A DNA stretch of 45,688 nt from a virus, in the IMG/VR virus record IMGVR_UViG_3300046811_000110, positions 1 through 45,688 of that record; one strand, given 5' to 3'. Shown piece by piece: positions 24,701-32,919 of the stretch. The position numbers were made by a program, and so were the translations under genes. The notes below the pieces were generated by a model. It did no database searches. It was not told the origin of the DNA and was given only the letters and a program-made list of their open reading frames with translations. Position 1 is the first letter of the stretch. Each line of letters starts with the position of its first letter.

Positions 24701-25207
24701 ATGACGGATGAAATTTGGCGCACGATCCAGGATTTTCCTGCCTACGAAGTCAGCAATCTTGGCCGCGTGCAATCGAACAAGCGCGGGGAGCCAAAAATCC
24801 TCAAGCCTTGGCTCCACAACTCCGGCGGCTATCCGGCGGTTAAGCTTTCTGTGCGGGGGGCCGCACAACAAACGAAGCTCATTCACCAGCTTGTATGCCG
24901 CGCCTTTCACGGACGCAAGCCCACGCCCCGGCACGAAGTCGCTCACAATGACGGCGTTCCAACCAACGTCCGCGCGGATAACCTGCGATGGGCGCTCCCC
25001 TGGGAGAACGCCGCCGACAAACGCAGTCACGGCACCCACATCAACGCAGGCCAGTTCAAGCCCCAACTGACGCCCGATGATGTGCGCGAGATCCGCCGCT
25101 TGCTGACCACAGGCATGAGTCAGCGCCTTATCGCAGAGCAATTCGGCATATGGCAAACAATGGTCTCGCACATTCACCTCAGGCGTCGCTGGGCTGATCT
25201 AGACTAA
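24701..25207 (+). CDS. HNH homing endonuclease (NUMOD4 + HNH_3 + HTH)
   Basis: 168 residues. An N-terminal NUMOD4 motif (EIWRTIQDFPAYEVSNLGRV, residues 4-23) is followed by an HNH_3 core (LIHQLVCRAFHG, HEVAHNDGVPTNVRADNLRW, residues 60-97) and a C-terminal helix-turn-helix (LTPDDVREIRRLLTTGMSQR and LIAEQFGIWQTMVSHI). This is the standard layout of free-standing phage homing endonucleases. It lies on the plus strand in the gap between the capsid gene (stop 3 bp away) and the next minus-strand gene, so it is an insertion into the late operon that leaves both neighbours intact. Confidence 0.9.
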   Translation: MTDEIWRTIQDFPAYEVSNLGRVQSNKRGEPKILKPWLHNSGGYPAVKLSVRGAAQQTKLIHQLVCRAFHGRKPTPRHEVAHNDGVPTNVRADNLRWALPWENAADKRSHGTHINAGQFKPQLTPDDVREIRRLLTTGMSQRLIAEQFGIWQTMVSHIHLRRRWADLD

Positions 25208-25209
25208 TC

Positions 25210-26556
25210 TCATCCGAAGTTCCCCGAGTTCGATGCGGTGCTCTCGATGCGTGCGAGGAATTGCTGATTCAAAATGACCCAGCCCTCGAAAAACTTGTAT
25301 CCGATGACGCGCAACTGGTTGTGCGGATCGGACTTGTCGGCCTCGAAGAGCCGATTCCAACTGACGTTCTCCAGCTTGAGGCAGGCAAACGACTTTTGGC
25401 CGAAGATGAAGGTCGGGTAGACCGTGATGCCGATTCCTGGGGCGGCGGGCGGGACCTGCAACAGTCCGATGCCGGTGATCGTGACCGAGGTCGCGGGCGG
25501 AAGCTGGATCGCCTGGCCCTGGTAGGGGCCGGTCAACGGGCCGGCGGTGCAAAGCCCGAGATTGGCCGGGCTGGTCGAGGCCGGCTGGCTGACGTAGACC
25601 GCGTAGGTGAAGCCGGGGGTCGAGGGAGTGGTCAGGGTGATGCCGCCGGTCGTCACCGAGACGCCGGTCGTCACCGCGTAGACCCGGCTCTCGTACTGGT
25701 TCTGCGTGTCCCAGCCGGTGACCTGGATCGCATAGGTGCCGGTGGTCAGCGAGCCCGAGCCGTTCGAGGCCGAAACGCCGGCAACGCCGACCCAACTCGG
25801 CATGATGTTCGATTCGCAGAAGGTGATCCCGCGCCAGTAGCCGATCTCGTTGATGTAGAGGCGGTTGTGGTCGGAATACTGCCAGGTCTGCACGACGAGC
25901 GGGTTGTTCGCCAGATCGTTGAGGCAGAGCGTGTTCGAGATGCCGACGAGGTGTTGCGCGCCCTTTATCGTCTTTTCCGACTGGCGCGCGCTGTAGTCGA
26001 TCGAGCGCTGGATCGTCTCGCCGGTCTGCCCGTTGTAGAGCGGCGCACCGAGGAGTTTGAGGTTGGCGATCGTCCGGTTGATCGTCGTGGGATCGAGGTT
26101 GTCGCCGGCCACGATCGAGGCGCGGGCCCCGCGCGAGTTGACGTAGTTGACCTGGGTGCCGGCGAGGAGGTTGTTGAAGCCGTTGCGTTCCTTCAACTCC
26201 GCCATCTGCATGCCGAGGCGTTCGGTGGCCTGGTGCAAGAGGTCGTGCTGCGTCGCGACAACGGCGACATCGGTGAAGATGACGCGGCCCGCCCATTGCA
26301 AGGCGGTGCCGGTGACCTGGGTGAAGCTGAGCGCCTGCGCGTCGGGCGCGACGCCTTCGCCGACCGGCCCCAGCGGCAGCGAGAGGCGGGACCAGCGGGT
26401 CGCGGTCCAGTTGGTGCCGTGCCCGGTCTCCATCTGCTTCTTGTCGGCGAACTGGTAGACGATGAGGTAGCGCTGCGCGACCTCAAGCGCCTCCTTGTCG
26501 ATGACGCGGGTAATTGCGCCAGCGTATGAGGCAGATGTGTTGGTAACGCTCGCCAT
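25210..26556 (-). CDS. Major capsid protein, N4 gp56-like family, with inserted Ig-like domain
   Basis: 448 residues. The N-terminal two thirds follow the N4-gp56 HK97-fold capsid family: TRVIDKEALEVAQRYLIVYQ, then SLPLGPVGEGVAPDAQALS, TDVAVVATQHDLLHQATERL, INRTIANLKLLGAPLYNGQT and INEIGYWRGITFCESNIMPS. Residues about 255-380 (YAIQVTGWDTQNQYESRVYA and the Thr/Pro-rich part after it) form an Ig/Fn3-like insertion that probably decorates the shell. The C-terminus returns to the capsid fold (YPTFIFGQKSFACLKLENVS, YKFFEGWVILNQQFLARIES). GGAGG about 10 nt before ATG 26556 predicts strong translation. The scaffold gene lies directly upstream. Confidence 0.88.
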   Translation of the reverse strand: MASVTNTSASYAGAITRVIDKEALEVAQRYLIVYQFADKKQMETGHGTNWTATRWSRLSLPLGPVGEGVAPDAQALSFTQVTGTALQWAGRVIFTDVAVVATQHDLLHQATERLGMQMAELKERNGFNNLLAGTQVNYVNSRGARASIVAGDNLDPTTINRTIANLKLLGAPLYNGQTGETIQRSIDYSARQSEKTIKGAQHLVGISNTLCLNDLANNPLVVQTWQYSDHNRLYINEIGYWRGITFCESNIMPSWVGVAGVSASNGSGSLTTGTYAIQVTGWDTQNQYESRVYAVTTGVSVTTGGITLTTPSTPGFTYAVYVSQPASTSPANLGLCTAGPLTGPYQGQAIQLPPATSVTITGIGLLQVPPAAPGIGITVYPTFIFGQKSFACLKLENVSWNRLFEADKSDPHNQLRVIGYKFFEGWVILNQQFLARIESTASNSGNFG

Positions 26557-26576
26557 TGCTTACGCCTCCATCAGAA

Positions 26577-26594
26577 GGCGGGCAACGGCCCGCC
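26577..26594 (-). terminator. GC-rich hairpin between scaffold and capsid genes
   Basis: A perfect 7-bp stem GGCGGGC/GCCCGCC with a 4-nt loop (CGTT on the minus strand), starting at the scaffold stop codon and 20 bp before the capsid start. There is no T-run after it, so it is more likely an mRNA stabiliser or attenuator than a full terminator. Confidence 0.5.
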
Positions 26595-27391
26595 TACCAA
26601 AGTGGTTTGCCGTCGATGAGTGCCCGGTCGGCCTCGTAACTGTCCGCAGGCTGGCGGCGTGCCGGAGCCGCCCCGCCGCGCGCTCCAACCGGGCGCGTCG
26701 TCTGCCCGGCGACCCGAGCCGCCGCTGCCCGGCGCTGGGCCGGAGCCGCGCGGGATGCGCGTTTTTCCATGTCGTCGCCGTACAGGAATTTGAAGACGGC
26801 CTCGCGGTTCCAGTTGCGGCCGGCGGCGCGCTCGGCGGCAAGCGCCTGCTCGACGCGCTCGACATAAGCCTGTCGCACCCTGGAGGTTGCCGTCGACGCT
26901 CTGAAGTCCGCTTTGTCAAGCGCGTCCTGCTGCTGAAACTGGAGGGTCTGGAAGGCCCCCGTGAATTCCTGCCGTAACTCCTGCGTCACATCGGCGACGA
27001 GCTCGTCGGGAGCCATCAGCCTGCGTCGCTCTGCCCGTTCCGCCGCCGCCCGTGCTGCTGCCTGCGGATCTACCGCTTGGCGCTGCTCTAGCTGGCGCAG
27101 CCTCGCATCGAGGGCCGTCCGTTCGGCCCGTTCCGCCGCGAGGGCCCGTTCCGCTTCCTGTGCCCGTCGCCGGAGGTTCCGCGGCGTTGCCGCCCCGCCT
27201 CCGCGCCGTGGCGCAGGCTCTACATCATCGCCTTCCGCTTCTTCTTCGCCGGCCCCACCATCATCGGAGCCTTCGGGTTCGCCACCGTCGTCGTCGGCCC
27301 CTTCTTCGACATCGAGGTCGAGGTCGAGGTCTTCGCCTTCGGGAATTTCTTGCGTGCCATCAGCGCCCTCAACCGGAATACGGTCGGACAT
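26594..27391 (-). CDS. Scaffolding protein
   Basis: 265 residues. A very acidic N-terminus (EGEDLDLDLDVEEGADDD and similar to residue 60) is followed by a long Ala/Arg/Glu coiled coil (RRAQEAERALAAERAERTAL, residues 75-125), a helical middle (LVADVTQELRQEFTGAFQTL) and a basic, Ala/Arg-rich C-terminus that could bind the capsid shell. Acidic N-terminus, coiled coil and basic tail, directly upstream of the capsid gene, is the classic scaffold layout. A strong GGAGGAAG site precedes ATG 27391. The 111 bp to the next gene upstream hold nothing I recognise. Confidence 0.8.
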   Translation of the reverse strand: MSDRIPVEGADGTQEIPEGEDLDLDLDVEEGADDDGGEPEGSDDGGAGEEEAEGDDVEPAPRRGGGAATPRNLRRRAQEAERALAAERAERTALDARLRQLEQRQAVDPQAAARAAAERAERRRLMAPDELVADVTQELRQEFTGAFQTLQFQQQDALDKADFRASTATSRVRQAYVERVEQALAAERAAGRNWNREAVFKFLYGDDMEKRASRAAPAQRRAAAARVAGQTTRPVGARGGAAPARRQPADSYEADRALIDGKPLW

Positions 27392-27502
27392 TCTTCCTCC
27401 TCGGGGAGCGTTCCCCCGCGCGACGGCCCGTGACGTGGACCACCCGGCAGGCCGCGTTCGCCTGCTCGATCAATCGCCTTTCTCACAAGATCGGGTATGG
27501 TG

Positions 27503-27796
27503 TCAAGCGCAGTCGCGCATTAGGCGTGCGGCCAGCAACTCGGCATCGGCGCGCGCCCGAGACTTTCTCGGCGCATAAGGGCCATCCGACGCCATCAGTT
27601 GATAGGTGGCCTTCGCCCCCAATTCGGGGGTCGGCGCGTAGTTGATCGCGTCCCGGAGCGCCTTGGGAAGCTCGTCGAAGCCCTCCATAATCCAGACCGA
27701 ATTGATCTGGACAACTTCAGGATGCTCCGGCCCGGTACGAAACCCGACCAGCCCGTCATCCTCAATTTCCGGGAGCCGTCGATTACGCCGTCGCAT
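27503..27796 (-). CDS. Small protein, unknown
   Basis: 97 residues from ATG 27796 (MRRRNRRLPEIEDDGLVGFR), overlapping the previous gene by 14 bp. There is an acidic middle and a helical C-terminus rich in Ala/Arg (KSRARADAELLAARLMRD). No family is recognised. It lies between the portal and scaffold genes. Confidence 0.6.
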   Translation of the reverse strand: MRRRNRRLPEIEDDGLVGFRTGPEHPEVVQINSVWIMEGFDELPKALRDAINYAPTPELGAKATYQLMASDGPYAPRKSRARADAELLAARLMRDCA

Positions 27797-28004
27797 ACCG
27801 CCGAGCGTCCTCGTCGAGCACGCGCAGAGCGCATTCCGCGCCCTCCCGGCTCTTGAATGGCCGGGTGATCGTCTCGCCCGGGTGGCAGGGACAGACCCGT
27901 ACGACGTACCAGCCGGACGCGGTATTCCGCCCCGTCTGAAATCCAACGCTCGCGAGGTATTTCACGCGCAGCGAGGCCGCGCCGTCATGTTCGAGGGCGA
28001 TCAT
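27783..28004 (-). CDS. Small protein, unknown
   Basis: 73 residues from ATG 28004 with GAGGG upstream and an ATGA overlap with the Cys-rich gene before it. The sequence has a beta-rich core (VGFQTGRNTASGWYVVRVCP) and a helical end (SREGAECALRVLDEDARR). Function unknown. Confidence 0.6.
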   Translation of the reverse strand: MIALEHDGAASLRVKYLASVGFQTGRNTASGWYVVRVCPCHPGETITRPFKSREGAECALRVLDEDARRYATA

Positions 28005-28171
28005 GAATTAAGCGCCCTCATAATATCTCGCACGACATCTGGCACGGGGGCGGCGTCAGTTTGTTTAATATGTTTCTCACACGCCCAAATGCCCTTGACG
28101 CCATAAGCGTTGATGCGATGCAGAGACAGCCCTTCACCCAGGCCCTTTTGACAAACACAACATTTAATCAT
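28001..28171 (-). CDS. Small Cys-rich, probably zinc-binding protein
   Basis: A 56-residue protein. It starts 1 nt after the portal stop (TAACATG) and its TGA overlaps the next ATG. It has MIKCCVCQKG at the N-terminus and WACEKHIKQ at residues 29-37, so C4/C5, C7, C31 and H34 can form a single zinc site. A short helix ends the protein (VVRDIMRAL). Function unknown; small zinc proteins in phage operons often act as adaptors or inhibitors. Confidence 0.68.
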   Translation of the reverse strand: MIKCCVCQKGLGEGLSLHRINAYGVKGIWACEKHIKQTDAAPVPDVVRDIMRALNS

Positions 28172-28172
28172 G

Positions 28173-30407
28173 TTATGTCTTCCTCGGCTGCATGTTGGTC
28201 ACGCCAGCGGCCGGAAGACGGTCGGCGTGGATTGCGCCCGGCGGGGGCTTCAAGAGGCGCGGCCCGGCGGGCACCGCTCCCGGCTGCGGTCGCCCCGGCC
28301 CTCCCGGCGCCGGCCCGCCACCACCGCCGCCCTGCTGCATCTGCTGTTGCTGCATCGCCATTGCCTTGGTCTGCATCTGCTGGAGGTGCAGCCCGATATG
28401 GGCCTGCTTGGTACCGTGCGGGTCGCCGTTCATTTGCTTATCTTGCATGTGCGACTTCAGGTGCTCGACATCCTGGTCGAGCGGGTGGACCGGCATCGAG
28501 TGCCCGTCGCCCATCAATTCATTCTCGATCTCCGGCCCCATCGTCAATTGCGCGCGCTGGTCGATGATGACCTGCGACCCGAGGAACGGCCCGAAGATCG
28601 ACTGCGTGTTGTACTCGATGATCGGCCCGAGGTGGAGCTGATAGCCCTCCTTCGCCAATTCGGCCCGCAGCATCGGATCGCGCAGCACGTTGACCCAGGC
28701 GGTTCCCTGTTGCTGCATTGCAACATTCTGCCGGACCTGCTCGCCGCCGCGCCAGACAAACGTGTATTGCCGTCGGTTGCGCAGCGGCTCGACCGCTTCG
28801 AGTTGCGCGCGCAGCCCCATCGAGCCGAAGGCGCGCACCGCTATTGCTGTGTCGCGATACTGGTAATCGAGGTCGACGCACCACCCCATCGCCGGGGTGA
28901 AGATGCCTTCCTCGAGGACGCTGACCGCCTCGGCCGTGGTCAGCAGGTCAACCTGCTGCTCCATCGCAATCTCGGCCTGGTTGCGTTTCGCGCCGGGCCG
29001 GCCGGTCTGCTGCGGCAGCATCGCCGGGTTGACCCCGAGCGTCTGGAATATCGCCTGGATCGCCATTTGCACGCGGACTTGCGCACGCGGCGTCAGATCC
29101 GGGAAGGTCAGGATCTTGACCGAGTCCGGCGGCATGTCCCACACCGCCCCCATATTGTAGATGAGGGGGCCGTTGCCCTTCGAGGTGTCGCGGGTGACGA
29201 TCGGGGCGGCCGAGAGCGTCGCGGCGTCCGCGCCCTCGTTCACCGCGTCATTGGCCTCGTATTGCAGCGAGGCGACCGGCGCGATAAGGCTCGGGCCCTT
29301 GAAGAGCCCGCCGACCTTTTTTGCCGGGGCCGACAACAGGTTGCAGCGGTCGTTCCAGTTCGGGTTGCGCTTGGCGCCGAGCTTCATCTTCTCGGGGCCG
29401 AAAAAGATGCGGCAGAGCCGGAGCTTCCCGTCCTTCTGGAACTTGCCCTTGTCGTCGAGCGGCAGGTTGTGCCAGGTCTCCCAAACGGTGACCTCGGCCC
29501 CCTTGGCGCGGATGCCGGCGTGCTCGGCGAGTTGCTTGGCGGTGTCCTTGTCCTGAAACCCGCCGGCGACGGCGCGCATCTTTTCCTTGAGGTCCTTCGC
29601 CTCGTCCTCGCGAATCGCGCCTTCCTCGGCCATGCGGTCGATGTCGGCCTTGGTCCAGCGCCGCACGATCGTCACCGAGCCGCCGCGGGCGAAGGCTTGC
29701 TCGATCGTGTCGACGGTGACCGGCAGCACCTGCACATCCTTGTCGTGCAGCACCTCGAACCCCGGTGCTCCCTCGCTCACCTCGTCGACCGTGATGTCGT
29801 CGATTTCCTCGCCTTCCGCCTCGACCGGCACACCCTGCATGTCGATAATGGGCCCGTGTGTTTCACGTGAAACAATCTCGCGGTCGACGACATTCCAGTC
29901 GACATAGAGGTTGTACTGCCCCTCGATGTCGCCGTGACGGCAGAGCGGCTTGGCGACCTGCGTCTTGAGGCGGGCCTGCCGGATGTAATGGTCGAGGAGA
30001 GCGACGATTGAGGTCGGGCTAGAGTCGTCGGCGCTGATCGCCTCGACGTAGCGGCCCGATTGCGGGAAAAGCTGGTTGGTAAAGCGGGTGGCGCGCGCCT
30101 CGACCGCATCGTGGATAATCGGCCAGTAGATTTCCGCGACGCCGTTATAGTAGCGCTTGTCGTTGGCGACGCAGTTGTAGCAGTCCCAAAAGTCCTCGAT
30201 GTCGTCGGCGCGGTCCGACTGGTCCTCGAAGCCCTTTTTTATCGTGTCCCACAGCTCGTCGAGGTGCTTGCGGATCGGCGAGTTGGGATCGCGGCGGCCC
30301 AGGAGATCGCGGTCGCGAGCCAGCGCATCCGTTTTCTCCTCGGCCTCACCGTCAGGGCTGTCCCCCAACAACCCTTCGGCATCCGATACCTCTGCCGCGT
30401 CGGACAT
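28173..30407 (-). CDS. Portal protein (podovirus type)
   Basis: 744 residues, a usual length for large podoviral portals. It starts with an acidic tail, then LDELWDTIKKGFEDQSDRAD and YYNGVAEIYWPIIHDAVEAR with RFTNQLFP, typical of the portal stem and wing start. A beta-rich middle has VTVWETWHNLPL. PVASLQYEANDAVNEGADAA and MAIQAIFQTLGVNPAMLPQQ form the crown/clip region, and the C-terminus is a Met/Gln/Gly/Pro-rich tail. It forms the DNA entry ring where terminase docks. Overlaps the next gene upstream (30407) as ATGA. A perfect parS-like palindrome lies inside codons 178-183. Confidence 0.85.
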   Translation of the reverse strand: MSDAAEVSDAEGLLGDSPDGEAEEKTDALARDRDLLGRRDPNSPIRKHLDELWDTIKKGFEDQSDRADDIEDFWDCYNCVANDKRYYNGVAEIYWPIIHDAVEARATRFTNQLFPQSGRYVEAISADDSSPTSIVALLDHYIRQARLKTQVAKPLCRHGDIEGQYNLYVDWNVVDREIVSRETHGPIIDMQGVPVEAEGEEIDDITVDEVSEGAPGFEVLHDKDVQVLPVTVDTIEQAFARGGSVTIVRRWTKADIDRMAEEGAIREDEAKDLKEKMRAVAGGFQDKDTAKQLAEHAGIRAKGAEVTVWETWHNLPLDDKGKFQKDGKLRLCRIFFGPEKMKLGAKRNPNWNDRCNLLSAPAKKVGGLFKGPSLIAPVASLQYEANDAVNEGADAATLSAAPIVTRDTSKGNGPLIYNMGAVWDMPPDSVKILTFPDLTPRAQVRVQMAIQAIFQTLGVNPAMLPQQTGRPGAKRNQAEIAMEQQVDLLTTAEAVSVLEEGIFTPAMGWCVDLDYQYRDTAIAVRAFGSMGLRAQLEAVEPLRNRRQYTFVWRGGEQVRQNVAMQQQGTAWVNVLRDPMLRAELAKEGYQLHLGPIIEYNTQSIFGPFLGSQVIIDQRAQLTMGPEIENELMGDGHSMPVHPLDQDVEHLKSHMQDKQMNGDPHGTKQAHIGLHLQQMQTKAMAMQQQQMQQGGGGGGPAPGGPGRPQPGAVPAGPRLLKPPPGAIHADRLPAAGVTNMQPRKT
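29859..29874. promoter_or_regulatory. Perfect parS (ParB/Spo0J-binding) palindrome
   Basis: The 16-bp palindrome TGTTTCACGTGAAACA matches the consensus chromosomal parS site that ParB/Spo0J-type CTPases load on in most bacteria. It lies within the portal reading frame (codons for IVSRET). No ParA or ParB is encoded in the window, so any protein bound here would come from the host. One copy of an exact 16-mer is not expected by chance in 45 kb. Confidence 0.8.
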
Positions 30408-30853
30408 CAGGGCGCCGGCTTATGCTCCGGCGGGACGTCGACGGGCGGGGAGGCGTTGAAGTGGAGCTCGTTGGCCGCGCGGGTCAGCCCAGCCATCGAG
30501 GCTTGCATTCCGCCCAGTTGCGGGATCGAGCCGACGATGCCGGCGAGCACCGGCACCATGCGCCCGACGACTTCGAGGAGGAGCGGGCCAACCTTGTCGC
30601 GGCTCGGCGGGTCCGGCGGCCTCGGCACGAACTGGCGTGCGGCCAGGGCAGCCATTTCCTCGCGCTCGGGTTCGGTCAGGTTCGGGGTCGCGCGCAGCTC
30701 AGCGAGCCGGCCAATTTCCTTCGGCGTCAACGCCACGGGAGGGGGCGGCTCGAGGACAATGACCGGCGCGACCGGCGGGGCCTTGTCGTCCGGGGTGTGG
30801 TCTGGTTCCGGCGCAATCGCCGGAGGCGGGGCTTCGGTGGTGGTGTCGCTCAT
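30407..30853 (-). CDS. Small Pro-rich protein between terminase and portal
   Basis: 148 residues. The N-terminal third is Pro/Glu-rich and disordered (PPAIAPEPDHTPDDKAPP), then there is a helical LTPKEIGRLAELRATPNLTE and a hydrophobic helix (LLLEVVGRMVPVLAGIVGSI) that is probably amphipathic. No family is recognised. Both ends overlap neighbours as ATGA, so it is made together with terminase and portal. Confidence 0.6.
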   Translation of the reverse strand: MSDTTTEAPPPAIAPEPDHTPDDKAPPVAPVIVLEPPPPVALTPKEIGRLAELRATPNLTEPEREEMAALAARQFVPRPPDPPSRDKVGPLLLEVVGRMVPVLAGIVGSIPQLGGMQASMAGLTRAANELHFNASPPVDVPPEHKPAP

Positions 30854-32919
30854 CGGGTCCTCGCTGGCATGGCCGACAGGTATCGGCGTCCATCGCGGCT
30901 ATACCTGTAATTCGGCTCGTTGTCATCATTCGCCTCATCCTCGGAGACGCGGCCCCGGATCATCCCGCAAAAGGCTTCCAGCCCCTCCATCAGCACCCGG
31001 TACGGCCCTTCCTCGGCGTGGTCCTGCAATTTGCCGCGGATGATCGCCCGCCCGTAGCCGCCCGAGAGCGCCCGCAAGGTCCACCGCGCGCCGGTCCCGA
31101 CGCTGACCACCGGCAGCCCGCGCTCGGTCCGCTCAAGCATCTCGCGCAGGTAATTCGCCCCGTCGAGCTCGGCCCCGCCGATCCGCTGCTCGGCCGGCAG
31201 GGTCTTCACTGCCTGCATCAGCCCGACATTGGTGTAGCGCTCGCCGTGCCGCGCCCCCACGGTCCAGACAATCGGCATCCGCCGCAGCACAGCCGCCTCG
31301 GGCGCGGCGAGCTTCAGCATCGCCTCCCACGACTTCACCCCCTCGCGGTGCGCCTCGAAGATCGCCGTGTCGCCCAGCAGCGCCGCCTCCCCCGCGATGT
31401 CGGCGACGCGCTCGCCCGGCGACCCCTCGCATACCCAATCGGCGAAGATCAGGAGGCGCCCGTCGAAGGCTTGGGCGAGGACCGCCGTCGTCAGCGCTCC
31501 GGTGGCGTTGGCGGCGAGGTAAAGCGGGCGGCCGCGCGCCAGTTGCAACTCCGGGTCGACATGCGCCTCGACCGAGAACCCGTCGTAAATCGGCGCCGCC
31601 GGCCGCATCAGGGGCGCGTAGGCCAAGGCGTTCGGCGCATCGATCTTGCCGTGCGGGAAGCTCAAAAGCTGCGTCTCAAGTTCGGTGAGCGGCTGGGCGA
31701 AGATGACCTCGCGCGCCCCGAAATACGGCTGCAACCCCCGAATGAAATCGAGTTTCCCGCGCGGCGCGCGCATGCCCCTATAGGGTATCGTGATACCGCG
31801 CCTGGTCTGCTCGTGGCGGATCAGTTGCAGCAGCCACTCCTCGAGACCGTCCTGCTCGATCCCGACAAAGACCGGATCGAAGCGCTCGACAATATCGAAG
31901 GCCAGCGCGACGATCTCGTCCGGCAGCAGCATCGGGGCGCCGGCGGCCCACACAACGAGGCGGTTCGCGACCCAGGACCAGACCGCCCAGCCGGTCGTCG
32001 CGCTCGTCGCGCGTACCGTGCGGGCCGGGTCGATCATCGCGTAGACCGGCTCCCAGTTGCGCACCCGGGGCTCGACGCGGAACATCTCGCGCTTGAAGAT
32101 GCGGTCGGCGGTGCTGGTCGCCTCGCACATATACTCCTGCACCCAGGTATCCATGTCGCCGACGTAATCGAGCTTCATCGCGTCGATCTTTTCGAGCGGG
32201 AACTTGTCGGGCCAGGTCGCGCGGCGCTCGCCCTCGTCGTCCAGGTGCTCGATCGGGAACTTGACCGTCGTCCATCCGGTCTTTTGCAGCCGCTCGGGCA
32301 GGCTGCCGACGCCGCGCCGCGTCCCCAGTTCGCGCACCCACGCGCCGACCGGATCGGAGAGCGAGGGGAGAAAGGTCTTCAGGAACCAGTCCCAGGTCTT
32401 CTCGCGCTCGGGGTCGGTGCGCATCTCGTCGGGGTCCTCGAGGTCGTCGACGAGCGCGGCGTCGGGGCGGTGGTCGAGGTACTTCATCCCGGTCATCGAC
32501 TGCTCGCGGCCGATGGCCTGGATGCATACGCCGTTTGCGAGGACGATCTTGCCCTCCTGCCATGTCTCGCCCTTCAGCGGCCCGAACAGGCTCTCGACAA
32601 GCTCGTTGATCTCGAATTCGCGTTTGATCGAGGCGAGGCGATCGCAGGCCAGCTTGTAGGACGCGCCGAGGATGACGAGGAAATGGAACTCGCGGTAGGC
32701 GGCCTTGAGGACCGCCGTCTCTTCGAGGTAGGTCGATTTGGCAAAGCCGCGGAAGCCCTCGATGGCGAGGCGGGCGAGCGGGCGGTTGATGTGGGAGACG
32801 AGATCGCGGTGCGCGTCGGGCGATGCGTTGGGGTGGCGGTGGCGGAACAGGTGCTGATGGGCGAGCCAGCGGTCCTCGCGCAACTGGCGCAGAAGCGCGA
32901 CCTGGACCGATTCGCTCAT
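30850..32919 (-). CDS. terL: Terminase large subunit (packaging ATPase/nuclease)
   Basis: 689 residues. The ATPase domain has Walker A GFRGFAKST (55-63), a motif region around LVILGASYKLACDR, and Walker B ALVDDLED (155-162). The RNase H-like nuclease starts with VYAMIDPART (Asp near 297) and continues with FVGIEQDGLEEWL (acidic residues near 355-357). After about residue 470 there is a second strand pattern RPLYLAANATGALTTAVLAQ with FDGRLLIFADWVCEG that resembles another RNase H-like domain lacking the catalytic Asp. The enzyme cuts and pumps DNA through the portal. Coupled to the protease gene upstream (ATGA). Confidence 0.9.
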   Translation of the reverse strand: MSESVQVALLRQLREDRWLAHQHLFRHRHPNASPDAHRDLVSHINRPLARLAIEGFRGFAKSTYLEETAVLKAAYREFHFLVILGASYKLACDRLASIKREFEINELVESLFGPLKGETWQEGKIVLANGVCIQAIGREQSMTGMKYLDHRPDAALVDDLEDPDEMRTDPEREKTWDWFLKTFLPSLSDPVGAWVRELGTRRGVGSLPERLQKTGWTTVKFPIEHLDDEGERRATWPDKFPLEKIDAMKLDYVGDMDTWVQEYMCEATSTADRIFKREMFRVEPRVRNWEPVYAMIDPARTVRATSATTGWAVWSWVANRLVVWAAGAPMLLPDEIVALAFDIVERFDPVFVGIEQDGLEEWLLQLIRHEQTRRGITIPYRGMRAPRGKLDFIRGLQPYFGAREVIFAQPLTELETQLLSFPHGKIDAPNALAYAPLMRPAAPIYDGFSVEAHVDPELQLARGRPLYLAANATGALTTAVLAQAFDGRLLIFADWVCEGSPGERVADIAGEAALLGDTAIFEAHREGVKSWEAMLKLAAPEAAVLRRMPIVWTVGARHGERYTNVGLMQAVKTLPAEQRIGGAELDGANYLREMLERTERGLPVVSVGTGARWTLRALSGGYGRAIIRGKLQDHAEEGPYRVLMEGLEAFCGMIRGRVSEDEANDDNEPNYRYSRDGRRYLSAMPARTR

